The position numbers and the translations under genes are program-made. From Propionibacterium acidifaciens DSM 21887 (GTDB lineage Bacteria; Actinomycetota; Actinomycetes; Propionibacteriales; Propionibacteriaceae), in assembly GCF_000426605.1 (NCBI RefSeq), contig NZ_AUFR01000015.1:1-64000 (forward strand): 64,000 nucleotides of DNA, given 5' to 3'. Below are positions 1-8,791 of this stretch, in pieces. Every line of letters begins with the position of its first letter. Position 1 is the stretch's first letter. Under the pieces are notes generated by a model that did not search any database, was not told the DNA's origin, and saw only the letters and a program-made list of their open reading frames with translations.

Positions 1-450
1 CTGTCCGTGGACCGGCAGAAGACGTCCCAGTCCTTCTTCGGCGCCCTCTCGCTGACCAGCAAAAAAGTCAAACTGTACCCGATCGAGGGCAACCAGAACA
101 CCTGGCAGACGATCCTCTCCCTGGACCGGCTCCAACGAGAAACCGAGACAGAGAAGATCGCGGTCGTCCTGGACAACGCCCGCTTCCACCACGCGAAAGC
201 GTTGACCGACCTGTACGAGCCGGGTCAGCTGTTGGAGCGCATCACGCCGATCCATCTGCCACCGTACGCGCCCGACCACAATCCGGTCGAGCACGTCTGG
301 AACGCGGCCAAGAACAACATCGCGAACATCCAGCGCGAGACCCCCGAAGAAACCTTCGGCGCATTCGCCTCATACATCACCGGACGCACCGTCGACTACG
401 ACTTCGAACACCTCCCACTCCGCGAAACCAGAAACGATTTTGTTTCATGA
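1..450 (+). mobile_element. IS630-family transposase, C-terminal part (cut by window edge)
   Basis: The reading frame is open from base 1, so the gene starts upstream of the window and only about 149 residues are visible. The segment LDNARFHHAK and, about 40 residues later, LPPYAPDHNPVEHVW match the second Asp and the Asp/Glu region of the DDE catalytic triad in IS630/Tc1-mariner-like transposases. The frame is intact to its TGA, so the element may be functional. Its 3' end runs antisense into the tail of the next gene (396-450). I infer an insertion that trimmed that gene. The inverted repeat at the right end was not identified with certainty; a TA at 466-467 is a plausible IS630-type target. 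Confidence 0.85.
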
Positions 451-1394
451 CAGCCATAGCTGGCGTAGTCAGCATGCATCGCAAAATCATTGACCTCGAA
501 CGTCGATTGCGTACCCACGGTCAAATCGGAGTCGATGAATCCGTCGAACCCGCCGACGAGTTTGCCATCGGCATCCTTGAGCACGACGACGATCATCGGC
601 ATGCGATAGGTGTCGCCCTCCTCATTGAGAGTGATCTCCCCGGTGGCGGTGATCATGCCGTACGGGTTGGTGTTCACGGTCGTGTTCGTGATCGTGTAGA
701 GGTTCTCGGGCACACCATCGCTCTTGATCCAGTCGCTGTCGTCAACGCTCACCGTGATCTCGACGGTGTCCGTCTCCAGTGAATCCCCGTTGCCCGCCTG
801 ACTCGCCCAGAAGGTGGTGGTCCCCGGCTCGATGTCACCGATCGTCCAGTCGTCCGAGAACCGGATGGAGCCATCGGTGGTCTTGCCCACGATGTTGACA
901 TGGGCGAAGAGCGCCTTGTAGTCAGTGTTGGTGTTCTGGATCTCAAGCACGTACTTCACATACCCGCTGGAGAGGGAGTAGTTGGAGTCCACCACCGTCA
1001 GAGGCTGAATGTCATTCCTGCCCTGCTCACGGGGCTGGGAACCCGAACCGGCGGTGACCGTACCACTACTGCTCGAACCCGAGCCCGGCCCGTTCATGAA
1101 CGCCCCGATCAGCGCGAGAACAACGGCGGCGATGACGATCCAGAACCACACCCGCTTGTAGACGGGCCTCTTCTGCGGGGGCTGGGGAGAGAAACCGCCC
1201 TGCTGAGGCGGGTACGGCGGAACCCCACCCGAATACCCGCCGTTGCAGGGCGGAACCCCGCCGCCCTGCGCCGGGAAGGCGTTGGCGTAGGCGGGGACCC
1301 CGCCGGGCTGAGGGGGAATACCGCCGGGCTGGGCCGAATGATCTCCGTTGCCGGGAGTCTGGCTCCCGTCCTGAGGCCCCTGGTTGACGGTCAT
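396..1394 (-). CDS. Pro/Gly-rich single-pass membrane protein, 3' end altered by IS
   Basis: The protein of about 332 residues has three parts. An N-terminal cytoplasmic region is rich in Pro, Gly and Gln with repeated GGVPP/GGIPP-type motifs. One hydrophobic segment (VWFWIVIAAVVLALIGAF) follows. The extracellular C-terminal part resembles an immunoglobulin-like DUF of actinobacterial surface proteins (FxxY-type folds, many Thr/Asp). No enzymatic motif is recognised. ATG 1394 is chosen over GTG 1403 because AAGGAG lies eight bases before it. The last dozen or so residues are read from bases antisense to the IS630 element, so the natural C-terminus is probably lost or replaced. Two CTAGGGG-type repeats lie just upstream (1461-1498). 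Confidence 0.65.
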   Translation of the reverse strand: MTVNQGPQDGSQTPGNGDHSAQPGGIPPQPGGVPAYANAFPAQGGGVPPCNGGYSGGVPPYPPQQGGFSPQPPQKRPVYKRVWFWIVIAAVVLALIGAFMNGPGSGSSSSGTVTAGSGSQPREQGRNDIQPLTVVDSNYSLSSGYVKYVLEIQNTNTDYKALFAHVNIVGKTTDGSIRFSDDWTIGDIEPGTTTFWASQAGNGDSLETDTVEITVSVDDSDWIKSDGVPENLYTITNTTVNTNPYGMITATGEITLNEEGDTYRMPMIVVVLKDADGKLVGGFDGFIDSDLTVGTQSTFEVNDFAMHADYASYGCHETKSFLVSRSGRCSKS

Positions 1395-1403
1395 TGCGCA
1401 CAC

Positions 1404-2066
1404 TCCTTAGTGCTGCTTGGCGCTGCGATCGGGCGAGTAGACGACCGGGGGTACACCTTTACCCCTAGGGGAACCTATCGTTCTACCTCTAGGGGAAGCT
1501 GTGGGCGACCAGGACTTCGCTGTGGACGGCCGACTGAAGCTGTGATCATCCTTGGAACCGGACGGCCGCGAACTCCCCGCGCGGCACACCGTTCTCCTGC
1601 TCGACGCGCCGAGGTCGATCCATCCGTCCGCGCGCACGCACGGGGATCGCCCCGGTTCCCGGCCTGGACACTCGGCTCGACGGCACCGATCATGCGCGCA
1701 GGAGGACGGGACGACGTTGTGTCCAGCGCCGCGGGATCCCGCAGCCGGGCCGCACGCGCAGCCGGACCGCAGGCGGCGCCAGTCCCTGCGGCCCCGAGAC
1801 CGGGACCGCAGGCGCGTCGGCGCCCGGCCAGGGCCTCTATCACCCACCCGGCATCGCCGTGTCGCCGATCTTGCACCCGCGCGCGCGGACGGACCTCGAC
1901 GGCAATTTCTACCGGCGCACGGTCTGAGGCTCACACCCGCGCGCAGCACGAGGGACCCGTCGCACCCGTGCACGAAGGGCCCCCTGAGCGCGCCCGCTCG
2001 TCCTCGTCACTGCCCCGTGTCCTCCGCGCTCCGCGGCCGAGAGCGGGGGCGGCACCGGGACCGCGG
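1404..2066. other. Intergenic stretch without a convincing gene; quasi-periodic GC-rich repeats
   Basis: No frame here has a plausible start, ribosome binding site and actinobacterial protein character; the open frames are translations of GC-rich non-coding DNA. Similar GC-rich motifs such as cacccgcgcgc (1874 and 1934) recur at about 60-base steps between roughly 1565 and 1960. This may be the remains of a repeat array. Confidence 0.5.
1461..1498. promoter_or_regulatory. Two CTAGGGG-containing direct repeats, possible operator
   Basis: ACCCCTAGGGGAA (1461) and ACCTCTAGGGGAA (1485) repeat with a 24-base step. The first contains the palindrome CCCCTAGGGG. They lie 67-104 bases upstream of the ATG of the gene at 396-1394 and could be tandem operator sites in its promoter. 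Confidence 0.4.
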
Positions 2067-3128
2067 CTACCTCAGGTCGCGGAAGAACTCGTCCCAGGGC
2101 ATCTCCAGCGGCGCGTCCCGGGCCACCACCGAATGGAGGAAGCGGCACAGCGGATACTCGTCCGCCCCGATGACCCCGCGCTCGGTCAACGGCCCGAGGG
2201 CCCCGCCGATGACCCCGATGGCGGCGACGCCCTCGAGGGTCACGCCCTTCATGCGCTGCTCCCGCACCTCGGAGAACGGGATGCCCTCGCCGACGAAGGC
2301 GCCCGCCCGCACATTGCGCCCGCCCATCGAGGTGACGAACATGTCGCCCACCCCGCCCAGACCGTCGCCGGTCTCGGGGTCGCCGCCCATGAGCGCGATG
2401 AAGGAGCGCAGCTCCTTCTGCCCCTGGGCGAAGACGGCGGCGCCGTAATTGTACATGACGTAGCGGTCGTCCTGCTTGCCGGCCCTGCGCAGCAGCCCCT
2501 GCGCGAAGCCGGCGGCGAAGGCGTAGACGTTCTTCGTCGCCGCGCCGGTCTCGTGCCCGACGAAGTCCGTGGACGTCCACACGTGGTAGTGGGCGGTGCG
2601 GAAGAGCCCCGCGAGCTGCTCGAGATCGGCCCTGTCCCGGCCGCAGAAGACGACGCAGGTGTCGTGGTGGACGGCCACCTCGCCGGCGATGGAGGGGCCG
2701 ACGACGGCGTTCCACGAGACCTGCTCGGCCAACCGGGGGTCGAAGTAGGAGCGCAGCACGTCGGGCAGGATGTGCAGCGTGCCGTCCTCGTCGGCGCGCA
2801 TGCCCTTCGTGACGCACAGGAGCTTCTGCCCGGGCCGCATGAGCCGTGCCAGCTGTTCGCCGGCCCACTCGACGCCGAAGGAGTTCACGCCGCACAGGAC
2901 GACGTCGGCGTCGGCGATGGCCTCGTCGGCGTTCTCGAGCTGGAAGGCGCGGACGCCGTCGTTGACCCTGAGCCCCAGGTCGGGGTGCACCCCGGTCCGC
3001 TGGATCGAGTCGATGATCTCGCGGTCCAGGAAGGTCCCGACGAGACGGACGTCGTGGCCGTTCTCGGAGATGGGGAAGGACAGGGCGGTGGCCATGACTC
3101 CCGAGCCCAGTGCGGCGATCCTTGCCAT
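2067..3128 (-). CDS. gpsA: NAD(P)-dependent glycerol-3-phosphate dehydrogenase family protein
   Basis: GpsA family, 353 residues (typical 330-350). Visible features are an N-terminal Rossmann glycine motif (GSGVMATAL), CVTKGM, GPSIAGEVA, KNVYAFAAG with the catalytic Lys, and GGVGDMFVTSMGGRN near the C-terminal substrate domain. The family interconverts dihydroxyacetone phosphate and sn-glycerol 3-phosphate in the cytosol. The gene follows the FGGY kinase gene at 3198 by about 70 bases on the same strand. A kinase-then-dehydrogenase pair acting on a phosphorylated polyol is therefore an alternative to a housekeeping lipid role. Substrate specificity cannot be read from the sequence. Confidence 0.8.
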   Translation of the reverse strand: MARIAALGSGVMATALSFPISENGHDVRLVGTFLDREIIDSIQRTGVHPDLGLRVNDGVRAFQLENADEAIADADVVLCGVNSFGVEWAGEQLARLMRPGQKLLCVTKGMRADEDGTLHILPDVLRSYFDPRLAEQVSWNAVVGPSIAGEVAVHHDTCVVFCGRDRADLEQLAGLFRTAHYHVWTSTDFVGHETGAATKNVYAFAAGFAQGLLRRAGKQDDRYVMYNYGAAVFAQGQKELRSFIALMGGDPETGDGLGGVGDMFVTSMGGRNVRAGAFVGEGIPFSEVREQRMKGVTLEGVAAIGVIGGALGPLTERGVIGADEYPLCRFLHSVVARDAPLEMPWDEFFRDLR

Positions 3129-3197
3129 GTCAGTGGTGTCCCTTCGCGTCGTGTCGTTCTCGTGTCGGGTGCGGTGGTCGATCGTGTGCGGCGGCTC

Positions 3198-4883
3198 TCA
3201 TGCGCCGGCCGGTGCGCGGTCCCGGAAGATGCGGGCGCGGATCTCCTTGAGACGGTGCATCGGGCTGACTCCGTTGTAGCGCCCGAAGAGGTCGTGCAGC
3301 TCCTTGTAGATGTCGTAGAGGGCGTCGTACTGCTCCGAGACCGTCTCGCGGGGCACGTAGGCGTTGCGCTCGACGGAGGCCATGGCGTCGGCCGCGACGA
3401 ACACGTCGGGGTGGACGCCAGCCGCCACCGCGGCGAAGACGGCCGCCCCGAGGGCGCCGGTCTGCTCGGCGAGCGAGAGGGAGATGGGCCGGCGGGTGAT
3501 GTCGGCCAGCAGCTGCATGTAGGTGGTGTTCCTCAGCAGGCCCCCGGCGGCGACGATCTCGTCGACCCCGACGCCGTGCTCCTCGAAGTTCTCGATGATG
3601 ACGCGGCAGCCGAAGGCGGTGGCCTCCAGCAGCGCCCGGTAGACGTCCTCGGGGCGGGTCGCGAGCGTCTGGCCCAGGACGAGGCCCGACAGCCGTGCGT
3701 CGGCGAGGATCGACCGGTTGCCGTTGTGCCAGTCGAGCGCGACGAGGCCGTGCTCGCCGATCTCCTGGCCGCTCGCCTTCTCGACGAGGAGCTCGTGCGC
3801 CGACAGCCCCCGGGCGGCGGCCTCGCGCTCGTACTCGGCGGGCACGCAGTGGTCGACGAACCAGGCGAAGATGTCGCCGACGGCCGTCTGGCCCGCCTCG
3901 AAGCCCCATGAGCCGTCGACGGCGCCGCCGTCGACGATCCCGAAGACGCCCGGGCAGTCGTGGTACTGCCGGTCGTTGAGGACGTAGCAGGAGGAGGTGC
4001 CGAGGATCGCCGTGAGCTGACCCGGGCGGACGGCGTTGGCGCCGGCCACGACGACATGGGCGTCGATGTTCCCGGCGGCCACGGAGATGCCCTCGGGCAG
4101 GCCCATGAGTTCGGCGAACTCGGCCGTGAGGCCGCCGACCCGCCCGCCGAGCGGGATGACCGGGTAGTCCATCCTGTCCTCGTAGACGGAGCCGAAGCCG
4201 GGTCGGACCGCCTCGAGGTACTCGCGTGAGGGGTACGAGCCGTCCTGGAGCATCCGTTTGTATCCGGAGTCGCCGGCGGCTGCCGTGAGCGTGCCCGTCA
4301 GGCGCCAAGTGAGCCAGTCGACGAGGTCGACGACGACGTCGGCGGCGGCGTAGGTCCGCGGAGCCATCTCGAAGACCTCGAGCACCTTCGGCAGGAGCAG
4401 TTCGGAGGAGAGCACGCCGCCGTAGCGGGCGAGCCACGGCTCGCGGCGGGCCTCGGCGATCTTCACCAGCCGCGTGGCCTGGTTCTGGGCGCCGTGGTGC
4501 TTCCACAGCTTGACGTAGGCGTGGATGTCATTCTCGAAGCCGGGCTTCTCGCACAGCGGCGTGCCGTGCCGGTCGGTGAGGAGCACGGTCGCCGAGGTGG
4601 CGTCGATGCCGATCCCGACGATGTCGGACGCCTCGACGCCGGCCGTCCCGACGGCCGCGGGGACGGACCGGCGCAGCACCTCGACGTAATCGCGGGGGTC
4701 CTGGAGCGCGAACTCGGGCGGCAGCGAGCGGCCGTCGCCCGCCGTGAGAGCGGTGTCCATGACACCGTGCGGGTACTCGGTGACGTGGGTGCCGAGCTGT
4801 TCGCCGGTCGCGGCGTCCACGACGACGGCGCGCCCGGACAGGGTGCCGAAGTCGATGCCGAGGACGTACGTGCCACTGCTCAT
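3198..4883 (-). CDS. araB: FGGY-family carbohydrate kinase, ribulokinase type
   Basis: 561 residues, the usual size of AraB ribulokinases. It begins with the actin-like ATPase signature (LGIDFGTLSGRAVVVD) and carries IGIDATSATVLL and HAYVKLWKHHGAQ, the latter typical of ribulokinase. A C-terminal GGLLRNTTYMQ glycine segment is also present. The expected reaction is ATP-dependent phosphorylation of L- or D-ribulose. ATG 4883 is chosen because AGGAGG sits six bases upstream. No araA or araD lies nearby; the only partner is the GpsA-family dehydrogenase downstream. The true substrate may therefore be another ketopentose or polyol. Confidence 0.75.
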   Translation of the reverse strand: MSSGTYVLGIDFGTLSGRAVVVDAATGEQLGTHVTEYPHGVMDTALTAGDGRSLPPEFALQDPRDYVEVLRRSVPAAVGTAGVEASDIVGIGIDATSATVLLTDRHGTPLCEKPGFENDIHAYVKLWKHHGAQNQATRLVKIAEARREPWLARYGGVLSSELLLPKVLEVFEMAPRTYAAADVVVDLVDWLTWRLTGTLTAAAGDSGYKRMLQDGSYPSREYLEAVRPGFGSVYEDRMDYPVIPLGGRVGGLTAEFAELMGLPEGISVAAGNIDAHVVVAGANAVRPGQLTAILGTSSCYVLNDRQYHDCPGVFGIVDGGAVDGSWGFEAGQTAVGDIFAWFVDHCVPAEYEREAAARGLSAHELLVEKASGQEIGEHGLVALDWHNGNRSILADARLSGLVLGQTLATRPEDVYRALLEATAFGCRVIIENFEEHGVGVDEIVAAGGLLRNTTYMQLLADITRRPISLSLAEQTGALGAAVFAAVAAGVHPDVFVAADAMASVERNAYVPRETVSEQYDALYDIYKELHDLFGRYNGVSPMHRLKEIRARIFRDRAPAGA

Positions 4884-5049
4884 CGGAGCCTCCTGGTGCT
4901 GGTGGATCCGGCCCGGGCGGCGGTGCCCGGGATCCCGACCCCGACCGAACGCCGCCCGCGGCGGCATCGCCGCGGACCGACCGGCCGACCGGGGATCGGA
5001 TCGTGCATCGTCGGGCCCCATCATGACCCAGTGGAGGGCCCCGTGTTAA

Positions 5050-5107
5050 GGAGAGCTCGGCGCCCCGGAAGGATTCAGGGGACGAACCGGGGTGCCGGGC
5101 GCTCTCC
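5050..5107. terminator. Long GC-rich hairpin between araB-type gene and tRNA
   Basis: Arms at 5050-5068 and 5087-5107 pair as GGAGAGC/GCTCTCC plus a GC-rich inner stem. It lies downstream of the minus-strand tRNA and upstream of the kinase gene, so it may end the tRNA transcript or form a leader structure. The rest of 4884-5226 shows no gene. Confidence 0.45.
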
Positions 5108-5226
5108 GGAGGGCCGCCTCCGAACGCCGCCCCGGCGGCCGGCACCTGCTGTCACTCGGCACCTGCCGCCACGGGGACGGTCGAGCCGGCGGGCACGGCA
5201 CGTGGAACGGACCGACCGCGCGGCGG

Positions 5227-5300
5227 TGGGGCGTGTGGGGCTCGAACCCACGACCCAGGGATTATGAGTCCCCTGCTCTGACCTGCTGAGCTAACGCCCC
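5227..5300 (-). tRNA. tRNA with CAT anticodon (Met elongator, or Ile2 if lysidine-modified)
   Basis: The 74-base cloverleaf has acceptor stem GGGGCGT/ACGCCCC, anticodon loop CTCATAA and T-arm GTGGGTTCGAGCCCCAC. CCA is not fully encoded. CAT may be read as Met or, after TilS modification, as Ile; the sequence alone does not decide. Confidence 0.9.
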
Positions 5301-5324
5301 CTGCCCGGCCGGGCGGTTCACAGG

Positions 5325-6212
5325 CTAGCCGATCGACGACGGCCCGCCGGCCGCCAGCCGGTCGGCCAGGGAACCGAGCCAGGCGGCGATCCCGGCCGGC
5401 CCGGCGCACAGCACGTCGGCCCGCTCGGCCAGGGCGGGCACCTCGACCGAGCCCGAGACCACCACCGCCCCAGGACGACCCTCGCCGCGCCAGGCGCGCA
5501 CCGCGTCGAAGCCCGCGATGTCGCCGGCGTCGTCGCCGCAGAAGGCCAGCGCCGCAGGCTCGAACTCGCCGACGAGCCCGCGCACCGCGTCGCCCTTGGT
5601 CAGGGCGCTGGAGCGCAGCTCGACGACGTTGCGGCCGGGCTCGACGACGAGCCCCAGCTCGTCGGCCAGGGCCCGCAGCCCCGGCTCGAGCGCCCCCAGG
5701 GCGGCGGCCGGATCGGCGCACGAGCGGGTGTGAACGCCCACGGCGAGGCCCTTGTCCTCCAGGCGCGCGCCCTCGACCGGCTCGCCGGCGGCGGCCGCCC
5801 CCTCGACGAGGGCGCCGATCCGCTCGACGGCCAGCCCGATGCTCGCCGGCCGATCCGGCGCGACGACCCGGCCGCTCGCGCCGTCCCAGCGCTCGGCGCC
5901 GTACTGGCCGTAGACGCGCAGCCCCCGCGCATTCGTGAGGCGGTCGAGGCCGCCCAGCTCCAGGACCGTGCGCACGGGACGGCCGGTGACGACGGCGATG
6001 CAGCCGAGCCGGGCGGCCAGCGCGTCGACGGCGTCCAGTGCGGCCGGAAGCGGCCGGGCGTCCTCGGGATGCTCGACGATCGGAGCGAGCGTGCCGTCGA
6101 AGTCGAGGCAGAGCACCGAACGCCCTGGTGAGGCGAGAATCTCCGCCCGAGTTCGCCGCGCCCAGTCGGTCCGAGGCTGAACAAGGGGATTCGGGAACTG
6201 CTGAGCGCTCAT
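5325..6212 (-). CDS. otsB: Trehalose-6-phosphate phosphatase
   Basis: 295 residues, HAD superfamily. The nucleophile motif CLDFDGTLAPIVEHP lies near residue 36, AVVTGRP follows as motif II, and the C-terminal acidic motif is FCGDDAGDIAGFDAV. It removes phosphate from trehalose 6-phosphate to give trehalose, a compatible solute and actinobacterial cell-wall lipid precursor. It is transcribed divergently from otsA; 126 bases separate the two starts and probably hold both promoters. The start at 6212 gives the normal family length; upstream extension would run into otsA. Confidence 0.93.
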   Translation of the reverse strand: MSAQQFPNPLVQPRTDWARRTRAEILASPGRSVLCLDFDGTLAPIVEHPEDARPLPAALDAVDALAARLGCIAVVTGRPVRTVLELGGLDRLTNARGLRVYGQYGAERWDGASGRVVAPDRPASIGLAVERIGALVEGAAAAGEPVEGARLEDKGLAVGVHTRSCADPAAALGALEPGLRALADELGLVVEPGRNVVELRSSALTKGDAVRGLVGEFEPAALAFCGDDAGDIAGFDAVRAWRGEGRPGAVVVSGSVEVPALAERADVLCAGPAGIAAWLGSLADRLAAGGPSSIG

Positions 6213-6338
6213 GGCACCACTGTGCCAGAGAGGGCGCCGACGCGCCGCCGGCCGGTCCGTCCGGGCTTCGGGGGAACGGGATCTGGCGAGGGACTTGTAT
6301 CCTGGGCCCAAGCGGTTGAAGCCAGGGAGGTCTTCGCA

Positions 6339-7817
6339 ATGACAATCGGCCCGACGAGCAGCCCTGTGAGCAGCGCCCCGGCTCCGGCCACGGCGGGTCC
6401 GGCCGACATGGGGGTTCGGGGTGACGCCCGGTTCGTCGTCGTCGCCAACCGCCTGCCGGTCGACCGCCGGACGAACGACGACGGCTCGCAGGGCTGGGCG
6501 GCCTCCCCCGGCGGCCTCGTGACCGCCCTCATCCCCGTCATGAAGGAGCACGGCGGCACCTGGGTGGGCTGGGGTGGCTCGGCCGACGAGACCATCGAGC
6601 CCTTCGCCTTCGACGGTTTCGGCGTCCACCCCGTGCCGCTGAGCGCCGAGGAGGTCGCCGAGTACTACGAGGGCATGTCGAACACCACCTTCTGGCCGCT
6701 CTACCACGACTGCGTCGCGCACCCCGAGTACCACCGCGAGTGGTGGGAGTCGTACATACGGGTCAACGAGCGCTTCGCCGCCGCGGCCGCCGAGGTGGCC
6801 GCCCCCGGCGCCACCGTGTGGGTCCAGGACTACCAGCTGCAGAACGTCCCCGAGCTGCTGCGCGAGATGCGCCCCGACCTGCGCATCGGCTTCTTCCTCC
6901 ACATCCCGTTCCCGCCGTCCGAGCTGTTCCGGCAGCTCCCCTGGCGCGCCCAGGTGATCCAGGGCCTGCTCGGCGCCGACCTCATCGGCTTCCAAGAGGC
7001 CAACTCCGCCCACAACTTCACGAGCCTGTCCCGCATGATCACGAGCGGGCGGCCGCGCCGCGGCGAGATCCACCTGCCCGACGGGCGCATGGTCATCGCC
7101 CGCGACTACCCGATCTCCATCGACGCGCAGGAGATGCTCAACCTGTCGCGCAGCCCGCAGGTGCGCGAGGAGGCGGCCCAGCTGCGCGCCGACCTGGGCG
7201 ACCCCGAGCACATCTTCCTCGGCGTCGACCGGCTCGACTACACCAAGGGCCTGCGCCGGAGGGTGCGCGCCTTCGGCGAGCTGTTCACCTCCGGCCAGCT
7301 CGACCCCGAGCGCAACGTCTACCTCCAGGTGGCCACGCCGACCCGCGAGAAAGTCGCGCAGTACAAGGCGCTGCGCTCCCAGCTGGACGAGATGGTCGGG
7401 CGCATCAACTCCTCAGTGGGACGCATCGGCCGCAGCCCCATCGAGTACCGCCACTCCAGCTACCCGAAGACGACCCTCGCCGCCATGTACCGCGCGGCCG
7501 ACGTCGCCGTCGTCACCCCGCTGCGCGACGGCATGAACCTCGTGGCCAAGGAGTACATCGCCGCGCACGACTCCGACGCCGGGGCCCTCGTGCTCAGCGA
7601 GTTCGCGGGCGCGGCCATCCAGCTCAAGCAGGCCTATCTCGTCAACCCCTACGACCTCAACGGCATGAAGAACCAGCTGCTGCGCGCCAGCGGCGACGAC
7701 CTCGCCAACCACGCACGCCGCATGCGGGCGATGCGCAAGCAGGTCTTCACGCACGACATCGAGGAGTGGGCCTCGAACTTCCTGCGCGACCTGGGCGTCA
7801 CCACCGAGCGCGCCTGA
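6339..7817 (+). CDS. otsA: Trehalose-6-phosphate synthase
   Basis: 492 residues, GT20 family. It transfers glucose from UDP- or GDP-glucose to glucose 6-phosphate. Recognisable blocks are [56 protein letters not shown] and [16 protein letters not shown]. The ATG at 6339 has GGGAGG eight bases upstream; the longer frame from 6222 adds residues unlike the family. It works with the adjacent divergent OtsB to form the two-step OtsAB trehalose pathway. Confidence 0.95.
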   Translation: MTIGPTSSPVSSAPAPATAGPADMGVRGDARFVVVANRLPVDRRTNDDGSQGWAASPGGLVTALIPVMKEHGGTWVGWGGSADETIEPFAFDGFGVHPVPLSAEEVAEYYEGMSNTTFWPLYHDCVAHPEYHREWWESYIRVNERFAAAAAEVAAPGATVWVQDYQLQNVPELLREMRPDLRIGFFLHIPFPPSELFRQLPWRAQVIQGLLGADLIGFQEANSAHNFTSLSRMITSGRPRRGEIHLPDGRMVIARDYPISIDAQEMLNLSRSPQVREEAAQLRADLGDPEHIFLGVDRLDYTKGLRRRVRAFGELFTSGQLDPERNVYLQVATPTREKVAQYKALRSQLDEMVGRINSSVGRIGRSPIEYRHSSYPKTTLAAMYRAADVAVVTPLRDGMNLVAKEYIAAHDSDAGALVLSEFAGAAIQLKQAYLVNPYDLNGMKNQLLRASGDDLANHARRMRAMRKQVFTHDIEEWASNFLRDLGVTTERA

Positions 7818-7894
7818 GCAACCCGGGACGGCCCGCAGACCGCCGGCACCGCTCGGATGACCGGGCCCTTGTGGCCCGCCCGCGGTGTACTAAG

Positions 7895-8060
7895 GTCTGT
7901 CTGGTCAGCCGGCGACGGCTGATGCCGCGTTCCCAGCGAAGCCGGTGCGAATCCGGCGCTGTCCCGCAACGGTGATGGGGCCCCCGGGCCCCGAGCCCGG
8001 TCGCCTGAACGCGGCGGCAATCGACTCCCGGTCGAGGAGAGCGGCCCGAGCCGTTCCTCC
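7895..8060 (+). promoter_or_regulatory. Cobalamin (AdoCbl-type) riboswitch
   Basis: The conserved B12 core is visible on the plus strand: GCGTTCCCAGCGAAGCCGG followed by TGCGAATCCGGCGCTG and TCCCGCAACGGTGA (about 7925-7974). Upstream and downstream stems lie on either side. Boundaries are approximate. The first plus-strand gene after it is cobD, about 730 bases on; the intervening gene is on the opposite strand. The switch probably controls the cob operon through a long leader. Confidence 0.88.
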
Positions 8061-8180
8061 CGACCCCGCTGTGCGAAGGACGGCCCGGTGATCGACGATC
8101 GCACCCGATGCGCGGGCGCCCTGCGCAGGCGGCCCGCGCCCCCGTCGGTCCCGCCCCCGGGCGGGCGGCCGCCGGCCCTC

Positions 8181-8762
8181 TCAGACGGGCAGCGCCTGCT
8201 GCCCGGGCACCCAGCTCAGATAGGCCACCTGGCCGTGGTGCAGGCGGTTCCAGCGCACCCGGCGGTGGTCGAGGCCGGCGAGCATCGAGGTGAAGCAGCA
8301 GCCCATGTCGGAGTGGCCTACCACGATGACGCGCTCGGCGGCCCCCGCGGCGATCTGCTCGCAGAAGACGCGCAGCCTCGCGTACACGTCGACGATCGAC
8401 TCCCCTCCGCCCCAGCGCACCTCCGTGACGTCCAGGCCCGGCGGTGTCTTCTCGGCGACGAGCGTCCCGGGCTCGGCGCCGTCGAAGCGCCCGTGGTTCT
8501 GCTCGCGCAGCAGCCCCGTCGTCCTCACCGGCAGCCCCGTCCGCAGGGCGATCTGCTCGGCTGTCCGACGGGCGCGCACCATGTCGGAGCTCCACAGGGC
8601 GTCGGCTCCCCAGTCGGCGAGCTCCCGCGCCGCCGCACGCGCCTGGGTCCGGCCGCGGGCCGTGAGGTCGGGCCCCAGCTGCCCGCCGAGCACGCGTCCG
8701 CCGAGATTGCCCTCGGACTCGCCGTGCCGCACCAGTGCGAACTCCACACGCCCACGCCTCAT
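8181..8762 (-). CDS. Histidine phosphatase (phosphoglycerate mutase family), possible alpha-ribazole phosphatase
   Basis: 193 residues. The N-terminal LVRHGESEGN carries the phosphohistidine RHG motif, and a second catalytic His is in VVGHSDMG. Its position between the B12 riboswitch and cobD suggests it dephosphorylates alpha-ribazole phosphate or adenosylcobalamin phosphate, the CobC/CobZ role otherwise absent from the operon. That assignment is inference; many family members have other small substrates. The gene is opposite in direction to the cob operon, so the riboswitch leader should run antisense across it. Confidence 0.75.
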   Translation of the reverse strand: MRRGRVEFALVRHGESEGNLGGRVLGGQLGPDLTARGRTQARAAARELADWGADALWSSDMVRARRTAEQIALRTGLPVRTTGLLREQNHGRFDGAEPGTLVAEKTPPGLDVTEVRWGGGESIVDVYARLRVFCEQIAAGAAERVIVVGHSDMGCCFTSMLAGLDHRRVRWNRLHHGQVAYLSWVPGQQALPV

Positions 8763-8791
8763 GCCGGCAGCCTAACCGGAGCGTGGCGGCC

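Noticed and set aside
900-3911. Very long plus-strand open frame (about 1000 codons)
   Set aside because: It lies antisense to the well-supported gpsA and araB-type genes and has the Arg/Gly/Pro-rich composition of a GC-rich shadow frame.
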